Assembly (NCBI GenBank): GCA_024516035.1
Contig: CM044959.1
Location: 16,127,441-16,191,440 of the forward strand
Length of the DNA stretch: 64,000 bases
Source: Bactericera cockerelli
Taxonomy: Eukaryota; Arthropoda; Insecta; Hemiptera; Triozidae
Reading direction: 5' to 3'
A program made the translations under genes and the position numbers. The notes under the pieces were generated by a model. It did no database searches and had not been told where the DNA came from. It saw only the letters and a list, made by a program, of their open reading frames with translations. This document shows positions 55,111 through 64,000 of the stretch, in pieces. Every line of letters starts with the position of its first letter. The first letter of the stretch is position 1.

Positions 55111-55790
55111 TCTGAGAAGTAAAATTATTAAAGTTACTAGGGTAATGTTTTGAATAAATTACTTTTGCATACACAAACAGATCTAGAGAAAGTGTGTATT
55201 TAGATCTGACTTAGATGTGGAGTAAATAGTTTGTCTTTAAGAAAGTTTGAATTAATTGAATAATGAACTTGTTTCTGATACCACTCAATAGCTGTTCCAC
55301 CTTTGATTGATATGAATGTCTGGTTGAGGGATGTTAAACATGGAGAAGACCACAATGTCTTGCTAGAGGACTAGACTATAAACAGAGAACTGACTAGTAC
55401 AACAACATTGGTATGACTGAGGTTTACTCAAGATTCTATTAGCTACAAAAACTTCAGGGTATATTTACAACCAGGGTATATATTTCTTACAAGTACATTA
55501 ACAAGTCAGTAAAGAAGATCTTACCATGTACTAAAGCAGTGATAACTCAGCTGGGGTGGGTCCATGCACTCTTGTAGGTACCTAAACCTAATACCAAGCT
55601 AAATATCTCTAATACCTACTTTTACTGGTTGTGTACAGTAAGAACCGTTGCATTTTACTGATTATTTTTCAGAAAATCAATTTAATCCAATGAAATCAAA
55701 ACTAGCTGAAGACTGAAGAATAAAATGAAATTACTCTGGGCCTACTGGGGTTGTACGTTCCTTTCAACAGCTAGGTCATAAATATCGAAA
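55111..55790. other. upstream of the first recognised BANP exon
   Basis: No further BANP exon could be identified here by eye. BANP N-terminal sequence is poorly conserved, so a short exon could be missed. Confidence 0.35.
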
Positions 55791-55794
55791 TGGG

Positions 55795-55897
55795 GCCAAT
55801 GGGGGTGTTACCCTCCATTCTCAGGAAACTCACAAACCTGCTACCCACATTAACATCACTCAGCCTGGGCTGGGTCGGAATGCCAGCATCACTTAAC
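55795..55897 (-). mobile_element. 5S rRNA-derived SINE, copy 4 (3' part)
   Basis: Minus strand: CCAGCCCAGGCTGAGTGATG, GTAGCAGGTTTGTGAGTTTC and GAATGGAGGGTAACACCCCC. The 5S head is truncated. Confidence 0.75.
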
Positions 55898-56911
55898 AGC
55901 TTAACATGAAAATTAAAATTAGCTAAAGAACTAAAGAAGTGACAACTGTGAACTGTCAAACTGTGACGAAAAGTAACATGAAAATTTAAAATTAGGTAGA
56001 TTTTTTGATTTTTTTGAATTTGAAATTCTTTTTTTGAAAATATAACGATAAATCGAATATCGGTAATCGGTACACTTTGTTAACTTTTATCGATATTTTA
56101 AATCGACGGTTTCGTAACCATGGTTACTGGAAGTCGGTGGTTCGAGCCCATACGTAGTACGGGAAAAATCATTGTTATACCTCTCACTACTCACTATCGT
56201 GATCAACACAAATACAATAACTTATGTCATGTTTTTTTTTTTAATTGAGTCTTTTTCAACTGAACGGTCATGTATAATTTATCACGACGGTCTTATGTCT
56301 GAAATCGATAGATATATATCCCGCATTGGCCAATATTGGCCAATGCGGGACGGATTAAAACAATAACCGCTTGTTGAAGAAGGTGCTGGGTTTTAACATT
56401 GTGTAGGAGCCATTAATTTGATTAAATTTACAAGGCAACCATTCTGTAAAGCCCTGTCGACTTAGATGTCCTTGTCTGCTTCAGATTAGCGTTAGTATGA
56501 GTAGGTCTCTCGACCCGCCCCCCCGAGCATTTCTATTTCAGTAGACAGAATAATTTGATCAAAAAGACCTCGTTGACAGTAGAAATCGAGCCCACAACCA
56601 TTACTATCGACTATTTTGCGAACATTTTATAAAGACTGTCGATATCCTTGCCTGCTTTATGTTAGCGGCAGTATGTCGAGTAAGTATATCTTGACCCGCC
56701 CCACAAACTTTTCTATTGCGGTAGATGGATTTTGACCAGAATGTCCGACTTGACTATGGAAATCGAACCCAAAACCTTTGATTCAAGAGATAAAGGTGTA
56801 AAGTTCTTCTCGGCGAAGGTCGGCGCTCACCCAAAAATAATATCCTACTAAAAATAAATGAGAGCATTCGTTTTATAACTACGATTAGAGAGAGTCAAAT
56901 TGTTATTTTTA

Positions 56912-57190
56912 GACCCTTGTGGTCTATATTGTGGCTCGACCAACCCATTTACAGCATTCCTCCCCTCTAATGGGCAAGAATTCGAGAAGTGACACTTGAA
57001 AATAATCAAACTCATGATGTGCTGGGTCAACACGAGCGCACAGGAAGGTGTCCCTTCCGAACAACAGACTGTAACCAAGTTTGAATATTATAAAAAAAAA
57101 TAATACAATTTTTCTGTCTACCCTGGGCCACGAGCACAGGATCTTCTAATTATGGTAAGCGAAGGTCTTTCCACCAAGCTAATCGTACTA
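56912..57190 (-). mobile_element. SINE family D, copy 4 (old)
   Basis: CTTGTGGTCTATATTGTGG, CCTCCCCTCTAATGGGCAAG, TGGGTCAACACGAGCGCACA and GGAAGGTGTCCCTTCCG match the family body in order. The head is degenerate. Confidence 0.65.
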
Positions 57191-57675
57191 TATGCATTTT
57201 TCCCCTTTACATTTTCTTTGATTTAACTTATGCCTTAATATAATATAATATGTTATTAAATATCATATCCACCATGATCGACCAAGTTAGCGCGCTAGGT
57301 ATTGCACGCATGGTGACCTAGGTTCAATCCCCAGCGGGTTAGGATTTTTTCTGATCTGTACTTGGATTTTCACTCATGCCTCGTGAGGAAAAATGATGAG
57401 TAGCTTCTTTAATGTAAGATGGTAAGCGAAGGTCTTTCCACCAAGCTAATCGTACTATATGCATTTTTCCCCTTTACATTTTCTTTGATTTAACTTATGC
57501 CTTAATATAATATATGTTTATTAAATATCATATCCACCATGATCGACCAAGTTAGCGCGCTAGGTATTGCACGCATGGTGACCTAGGTTCAATCCCCAGC
57601 GGGTTAGGATTTTTTCTGATCTGTACTTGGATTTTCACTCATGCCTCGTGAGGAAAAATGATGAGTAGCTGCTTT
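57154..57675 (+). repeat. recent tandem duplication of about 260 bp containing a SINE family B copy
   Basis: TGGTAAGCGAAGGTCTTTCC through CTCGTGAGGAAAAATGATGA occurs at 57154-57418 and again at 57419-57675. The copies differ almost only by a few bases in an AT run (ATATAATATG versus ATATATG). Each copy carries the family B head (GTTAGCGCGCTAGGTATTGC). The full SINE body follows only the second copy, to about 57776. Confidence 0.85.
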
Positions 57676-57776
57676 AAATGTAAGCAGCGACCAGCGCGGA
57701 ATTATAGGGAAAAATAAGATATTGGGATATTAAAGATATGGAAAAGTCCTATAATTATGCGCTACCCACTAAAAGT
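57535..57776 (+). mobile_element. SINE family B, copy 7
   Basis: Head as in the duplication, then GTAGCTGCTTTAAATGTAAG, AGCGACCAGCGCGGAATTAT and GCGCTACCCACTAAAAG. Confidence 0.75.
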
Positions 57777-58899
57777 CCAGAGAAAAACTTCATTACTGAA
57801 GAATAAAATCTGGCATAAATGAAGACAAAACTTTATTATCACAAATTTCTAACGCGAATTGTGTTTTTATTCAAAATAACTTATCTTAAATAAATATTTA
57901 TAATTTATTCTAAAACATAAAAAAATTGGTGAAGTAGAATCGAATGGTTTCAGAGCGCGGGTTGAAAACCATTCGACTCACGCAGTTTTCACCCAGATAT
58001 TTATCTCATAATAATATCACTGCAGGAGTAATCTTTGCAGTCATTTAGGGTACTAAAATCAAGATCTCATCATGATCGACATTAGCTAAATCTATCGAGT
58101 TTTTTTACGTACTCTGTCAACACCAAGTAATTTGAAATAAAAGCTTTACAAAAATTGATAGTAAAAATTGTATAGATAATGAGGTATAATGTGCCCGCCT
58201 TAAATAATCAAGTGTTTAATTTTTTAGACATTAAAATAATTTTAGTAAAACTATTAAAAGGCCTCGAAAAACCATACGCAATCAGGTTATCAATCCCTAA
58301 AATATTCGCACTCAGAAAAAATCTATTCATCGGAACAATGAATCAAATGTCTTCGTGTTTGTACATAATCTTTGTATGATCTCGTAATACAATACCTCTG
58401 TTTATCCTGCAAGAATGAGACTAATGAGTCCCTTTACTGTCACAATCAATACATGTTAGAAAAACTACTAAAAATGCAAAGAAAGCGATCAAAAAATTCC
58501 GATCACACTACCTGCGAAAAATACAAAAATCAAAGTTCTGAGTTCGAATCTCTTGCGCGGCTACAAATTTCAATTCAGTTAAAACTATGACTTGGGCGAC
58601 AACAATTTTCTGGGAAAAATCATAATTTCTTCGCACTGTTTCCACCAACTCTGCGTTAACATTAGTATGGCCTACAATAATCATTTCTTTGGTCTGAACT
58701 TTAGGAACTCCATCGAATTTTCTTCCTCATGACCAGCACGGCGTCCGATTTCAGAAATTCCTGGTACTTTTCTTCATCATCAGTTGCGACACTTCACTCT
58801 TGTCGGACACTTGAAGTTTGAAAAGCCAACCTGAGAAAAAAATTACCGTATTTTTTATGAGGAATAGAGAGGATGAGAGAGCGCAACACCGAGCAGTAA
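57777..58899. other. no supported gene
   Basis: AT-rich. One minus-strand stretch near 58690-58835 has an acceptor-like TTTTTTCTCAG and codon-like sequence (DEEKYQEFLKSD), but stops break every frame. It is not called as an exon. Confidence 0.35.
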
Positions 58900-59133
58900 C
58901 TAAGGGCAAAATTAATAGACAAATTCTATATCTCAAGTCATTGCTAAGCGTCGGTTTTCCTTATCTTACACAGTAACGCAATCCGTGACTTAGCGCAACA
59001 GAGGTATTACAAAAAAATAGAGGATCTTAGAAGCCAAATAAAAATGGCTTAGGATGGGTCCTCTGAATACATAAAAAAAATATGAAAAAAAAGATTTATT
59101 GTTAAAAAAAAAGTCTATTAATTCCGCTCTAAG
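58900..59133. mobile_element. MITE family E, copy 6, with an inserted 38-bp repeat
   Basis: Ends CTAAGGGCAAAATTAATAGAC and GTCTATTAATTCCGCTCTAAG. The interior is enlarged by about 100 bases that include the 38-bp repeat also found at 36089-36126. Confidence 0.75.
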
Positions 59134-59151
59134 AATGGCATTTTTTTAAGA

Positions 59152-59210
59152 TGACTGTTTTCACAGGCTTCTTTATTTCGTAGCCATGAAACAGGAGCTA
59201 CTTCAAATTG
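59152..59210 (-). mobile_element. SINE family D 3'-end fragment
   Basis: TTATTTCGTAGCCATGAAAC and AGGAGCTACT only. Confidence 0.6.
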
Positions 59211-59499
59211 AATTCATCCAAATTCCTCAAGTTCTTAATCACAATCTTATAAATCTTTGTTTGTTTACTGGTTTAAACCCCTAAACCCGATTAAGTAATG
59301 AAACTCTATCACAAATAAACTCTGATGTTTTAAAAACACATGGGTTTGCCCAACTTTCTTTATCTTGAACACACTTCTTACATAACTCAGCGTATTACGT
59401 GATTGCGGTGACCTAAAAGAGGTATACTTTTAGTCATAAAATATTTTTCTTACGATTATTAATCATGAAACTGACGTTGGTACCCCATGTATTTTTTTT

Positions 59500-59695
59500 T
59501 AAGATGAGTGTTTCAAAGCATTTTTTTTTTCCATAGCGATCAAACAGCAAGCGTAGACGCTTGTAGTCTGTGTTTAGCTTGCCCATTCCGTAGTAGACAA
59601 AAAAATAACAGTAAATTTCTAAATGCAATTTTTTTGTCGCCTCATAGTTCGAACCAGCGAGTATTTTACCATTAAACTAATCTTACCAGTGACAA
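59500..59695 (-). mobile_element. SINE family D, copy 5 (degenerate)
   Basis: AAGATGAGTGTTTCAAAGC, TAGACGCTTGTAGTCTGTG, TTGTCGCC and a decayed head. Confidence 0.6.
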
Positions 59696-59794
59696 AGAAA
59701 GGTTCTTGGGATCCCCAGAATTTCAAGATAACGCAAACCCTTCACTGTAGTGACACGAGTCATTAGGAATCTTTTTTTAATGAACCCTAAATCT

Positions 59795-59975
59795 TTCCCG
59801 TAGCTCAGTGGTAAGCAAAGTTCGCAGGTTCCAAACCCCAGCCGGGACATGACAATCTGTTTACCCCCCAATTTTTTTCCACATTATAATATGTCTTAGG
59901 CTTACTTTCTGGAATAAAGGGACTTTTTAATAGTCCTAATTGGGCAGTAAAAAAAAAGGCGATATAATTATTATT
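59795..59975 (+). mobile_element. SINE family A, copy 7
   Basis: CCCGTAGCTCAGTGGTAAG, CAGCCGGGACATGACAATC, ATGTCTTAGGCTTACTTTC, AGTCCTAATTGGGCAGTA and GGCGATATAATTATTA. Full length with a shortened head. Confidence 0.75.
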
Positions 59976-60137
59976 TATTTAAATTACCATCAGTATAGCA
60001 GGCAGTATTGATAAAAGCGGGCGTCCTCCTCTACAGCAACATCTTTTCTACTATTTTTTCCTGAAGGGACTGTACAGTTTCACTAGCACTTTTTACACTT
60101 TCCAATGACCACATTCCCCCTGAAACTTATTTTTTTT

Positions 60138-60425
60138 TTAAGATGAGTGTTTCACAGCGTATTTATTTCGTAGCCCTGAAACAGGAGCTACGTAGACGCT
60201 TGGGTCTATTTGTAGCCTACCCACCCGTAGTATGCCTCCCCTCTGATGGGCGAGAAACGACACAATACTTCCCAATTAGGTGCTGGGTCAACACGACGCA
60301 CCGGAAGGTATCCTTTACAAAAAATTAAACCAAATTAAGAATACACTTTTTTTGTTGGCGGGGGGGGGGGGGGGGGGTCGCCCCCGGGCCTTCCCAGGCA
60401 AGCAGTGCTTAACCACTGACTAAAT
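60138..60425 (-). mobile_element. SINE family D, copy 6 (ends in distorted sequence)
   Basis: AAGATGAGTGTTTCACAGCG, GCCTCCCCTCTGATGGGCG and CAATTAGGTGCTGGGTCAAC. The head region is replaced by a G run of about 19 and CGCCCCCGGGCC, where other copies have a normal B box. Confidence 0.75.
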
Positions 60426-61934
60426 TATTAAACAAAAAAAAACAAAATTATTTTTATTTTTCAAATTTTTTCAGAATTAACCAAACTCGTTAAATATCTT
60501 AAAAATCCAAAAATTTCCTTTTTTTTCCATAAATTGCGTTTTCCATGTGCCTGAAAATTAAAATTTGAGAAAAAATTTTCAAAGGTTTTTTGATTTTCTT
60601 TGAAAAATTCTCAATAAAAAATTTGATTCAAGAACAATCTTTTTTCGAATCCCACTGATATTTTTTTTTGGGGTTCTGTCCTTCAAAGTTACAGCCTGCT
60701 TTAATGTGAGCTTGATTTAGTTATTCCCCGGGGTAGTTTGATGGTAACCCGGGGGGGTCGGGGCATTTAAAAAAGGTGTTATTATTTTATTTATTAAATT
60801 CAAGAAAAGGAAAAAATCCAAAATTCTGAGCTACCCCTAAAATTTGTGAAATAAAACCCCAAAAAAACCCCACTTTGTTTCTTTATAGGAAAATAAATGA
60901 ATATACCTTTTTAACTGCCGGGGAAAGACGAAAAGCCCTTTACCCCAGCCGGAGGAAAAAGGCCAGTGGAAAATTTTCAAGCGAGTCTTATCTTGGGAAA
61001 ATTTATTTCCCGGGTTTTTATATTCGCACGAATTAAATCTTTTGAGTCGGACTTTTTTTAGTTACAGATTTGAAAACTTAATAAAAAGAAATATCTTTTG
61101 GTTTGATAAACCACGTTTTAAAAATTTTTATTATTATTTATATTATTTTTTTTTTACATTTCTTAATGGGACATTTTAAAAAATTTACAAATTACATAAA
61201 ACAAAATTACTAATTAATAGTTAATAAAAAATAAGGGAAAAAAAAAAGAGAAAAAAAAAAAAAATGACCACTAAAGGGGGGTTATTGCCTTTGGCCTTTC
61301 CACCCACCAAAAAATATTTTTTGTTCCCTGGGGGAAAAAGGGTCGGATTTTTAGAAATTTAACTCATTCGTTTTTTTTTTTTTTTTTTTTTTTTTTTAAT
61401 CAAAAAAGCCCGGGGTGTAGGTTATGATTACGCGGTGGTCCCATAGACACACAGATAATAAAAAATTTTTTTTTTCTACAAAAAAACACAATATTCCGTT
61501 TTCAAAAATTGAAAATTTTATCGGAATAAAAAAATTGACGTCTTGAAACAAAAAAAATTAGAAAAAGTGTTTTAACTGGGGTTTTTTTTTGTCTTTTCAT
61601 GAAAAATTTCTCAACAAAAAAACATCAAAAAGCAAACCCCCAAAAAAATTTTTACATTGTTAATCCCCCTTCCTCATTCGAAAATCTAATGTAAAAGGGA
61701 ACTAGAATCTCATCGACCCTATCCCTAAAAATTTCCAACTTTAAATTTTACCAAATTTCCGCACATAAAATTCCCCGAAATAACTTCTTAAACCCAAACT
61801 CTTCCTCTTTACCTTCATCTAAAAAACTTTGTAAAAATACACGACGGGTCCCTTTGTCTTTTTGGGAACCTGGGGACGGGGGAAGGGGGGGCTACCAAGC
61901 ATTTCCTTGCACAGATCACTAATACCATTTTTAG

Positions 61935-62030
61935 CCCCCCGGGGCCGAGAGGTTAGCGCGCTGGGCATTGCATGCGTGGGGATCTGGGTTCGACCCCCGC
62001 GAAAATAGGTTATTTATTATTTCCGTGGGG
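61935..62030 (+). mobile_element. SINE family B, copy 8 (distorted)
   Basis: GAGAGGTTAGCGCGCTGGGC and GATCTGGGTTCGACCCCCGC. The body is unreadable. Confidence 0.55.
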
Positions 62031-63074
62031 TTTTTGATGAATCTTACCTTTTTTAAAACAAGGAAAAAACATCGGCTTGGGGTACACTACTCCCCAGGGT
62101 TCCTAGAAAAAAAAAAAACAAACGAAAAATTTTAGTGGACCCTTCTGAAAGATTGTATGGTGGGGTGAGTGTGTCTGTTAGGCATGTATTTTGATGGTTT
62201 GTTTGGGTTTTTATGAAAAAATTAAACATAAAAAAAATAATGATTTTGTTCCCAAAATTTTTCCCCCACGGGCCTAAAACAAATACCCCTTAAAATTTAA
62301 ATTTTTCGGTGAAGTTTTAAAATTTATTTTGGCAAAGGAAAAAAATTTGGGAATAAATTTATTTATGGTAATTTATAAAAAAGTTATGGTAGGAAAAATA
62401 AAAACTTTTCATAAAAAAATTATGAGGGCACAAATATTACAAAATACGGGGTCCAAGAAATTTCCTTTTCCCAAGGGGGAATTCTACCCCCCATCAAAGT
62501 GATATTTGATTTGAAAAATTTTCATTTTGGAAAAATTTTTTACATCATCGGGTGTGTCCCCTCCATTGATACCTACTGCACTGATCAATAATAATAAAAA
62601 TTTTAAAAACCCAGAAAATAACCTAATTTGCTCTACCTGAGAAATACGTGAGATTCCAAGGGTTCCAATTCTTTAAACCAGGGTCACCCTTTTCATGTTT
62701 TCAGTGTATATCTGGCGGGGGGTATATAAAAGATATTAATAACATGAAAGTTCTAATTAATAAAAATAATCGGGACAAAAAGTTTACATTTGAAAAATTT
62801 TTTCCCAACATTTTAATTTGAAAAAAAATAAAGTATTTCCTTTTTGTTATAACTTAGATAAAACCCTTTTATAAAACCCACAATTTACAATGTTGAAGTT
62901 TAAAAAACACTTTTCCCATTAGTTTGATCTCAAATGGTAATTACCATAGTTAAAAGTTAATATGGGCCCTTTTTCTACTTTTTAAAATTTTAAATTGTTA
63001 TTTTTTTCGGGAAGTTTTTAAGATTCAAAACCCTTTTTTGGGTTTTTTAATAAAAAAAAATTTTAATAAAATTT

Positions 63075-63180
63075 ATTGTATTATTTATACTGTTCAGTTA
63101 GTATTAATGCGTTCCTTTATTCCGCAGTAACCCCAAAGGGCCCAAAGGAGTAATTTTTTATGTGGTCATAATCCCATTTT
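63075..63180 (-). mobile_element. SINE family A, copy 8 (distorted, partial)
   Basis: ATTATTTATACTGTTCAGTT, CGTTCCTTTATTCCGCAGTA and ATGTGGTCATAATCCCA follow the family order. Confidence 0.5.
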
Positions 63181-63804
63181 TTTTTATCTTAGATTCTTGT
63201 CTTAGTATCTAGAAAGTAGATTCTAAACTTAAAAACCCAACATTTTTAATGAAAAAAAAAAAAAATCCTTTTTCAAAAATTATGATAAACTTTTAGGTTT
63301 TTGTACATCATCATCAGCAACTTTGAAGTTAAATAAAAAATTCATATTTTTGTGGGTAGGGGTACCATGTGTCTTATCATTAAAGGCCCGGGTTAATGTT
63401 TATCCCCCAATAAAATAAATGTATTTGGGGTTCTGAGGGTGATTTTATAAAAAAAATAAAAACATTAAAACACCTTGTGTTTTTTTAAATCAAAAAAATT
63501 TAAAAATTTTTTTTCCCTAAAAAAATTAAAATATGTTTAAACTTTAATCCCCTTCATATTGCCCTCCCCATCTATATCAAAATTTAAGTGAACCCCTTTA
63601 ATTTGTATGATTATGAAATTAAAATTTTATTTTTTTTAAAATAGGTACTTCACAACATTTTTTTTTTTTCCCCAATTTTTTTTTTTTCATTTTAAAAATC
63701 AAAATTTTCCCTTAAAGGGAACACTTTTCCCTTTAGGGGTTTAAAAAATTACTTCAAAATCAGTAAAAAAAAAAATGAAACCCTCCCAGAAAAGGTTAAT
63801 CATT

Positions 63805-63965
63805 CATGATGCTGGTTTCCCTGGCCCTATTTCAGGCGGGTGAGGTTGATTTGGGGTAGCGGGTTTTGTGATTTTCTAGAAAAAAAAGTAGGTAAAACAG
63901 CAAACCATGATGTCCCCAATGAAACTTGAAAGCAATTTTAAAAACCCCCAAAAGAAAAAAAAAAA
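63805..63965 (+). mobile_element. 5S rRNA-derived SINE, copy 5 (3' part, distorted)
   Basis: GATGCTGGTTTCCCTGGCCC, CAGGCGGGTGAGGTTGATTT and GGTAGCGGGTTTTGTGA parallel the body of the copy at 20670. Confidence 0.5.
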
Positions 63966-64000
63966 TAAAAAAAAAAGGTTAAATCTACTTAAATTTAAAC

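Larger units (their letters stand above)
60426..64000. other. degraded or low-accuracy sequence with repeat remnants
   Basis: Homopolymer runs of 4-20 of every base dominate. Known families remain recognisable but stretched: SINE B near 61935 (GGTTAGCGCGCTGGGCATTG), the LINE 3' end in complement near 61130-61300, SINE A near 63075-63180, and the 5S SINE 3' part near 63810-63960. No gene can be supported here. Confidence 0.7.

Noticed and set aside
58690..58860. Minus-strand exon-like stretch after TTTTTTCTCAG (possible upstream BANP exon)
   Set aside because: Every frame has stops within about 30 codons, and the residues do not resemble the BANP N-terminus.

Overview
This is an animal, most likely arthropod (insect-like), nuclear contig. 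It has split genes with GT-AG introns and an AT-rich background. Short interspersed repeats are densely packed, with at least six tRNA-derived SINE families plus a 5S rRNA-derived one. There are TIR transposons with clear target duplications and two full-length BEL/Pao LTR retrotransposons. I cannot name the species from sequence alone. A 100-base N gap (2082-2181) and a degraded right end (about 60.3-64 kb) mark assembly limits.

Layout. 1-1260: 5'-truncated non-LTR retrotransposon (minus), running off the left edge. 1260-4778: degenerate repeats and the gap. 4779-21489 (+): the C-terminal nine exons of an SLC7 amino-acid transporter, b(0,+)-type-like. Its 9.9-kb seventh intron is filled by a TIR transposon that carries an intact BEL/Pao element. 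A tRNA-Gly(GCC) gene lies antisense in another intron. 22539-23233 (-): LSM5, a U6 snRNP Sm-like protein. 25779-37377 (+): NELFB, the B subunit of the negative elongation factor, 11 coding exons and 578 residues. 40120-55108 (-): a BANP-like BEN-domain protein, 6 recognised coding exons and 366 residues, with a second BEL/Pao element in its first visible intron. 55.2-64 kb: repeats only.

Gene order is SLC7> <LSM5 NELFB> <BANP. LSM5 and NELFB are divergent, and two perfect TGACGTCA sites lie between them. All four genes have housekeeping or regulatory roles: amino-acid uptake, RNA processing, Pol II pausing and promoter binding. Nothing suggests they form one pathway.

The most unusual structure is inside NELFB. 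A minisatellite whose unit carries a splice acceptor plus the first bases of exon 9 has spread over about 1.25 kb and includes two extra truncated copies of that exon. NELFB also has a 32-bp minisatellite that starts at its stop codon and a duplicated exon-5 donor. BANP has a similar duplicated donor. A second theme is perfect inverted duplications (palindromes) with little or no loop. One splits the pol gene of the second BEL/Pao element, and another can be dated against an unaffected tandem copy. I found no CRISPR array, operon or defence system; this is a eukaryotic, transposon-rich window.
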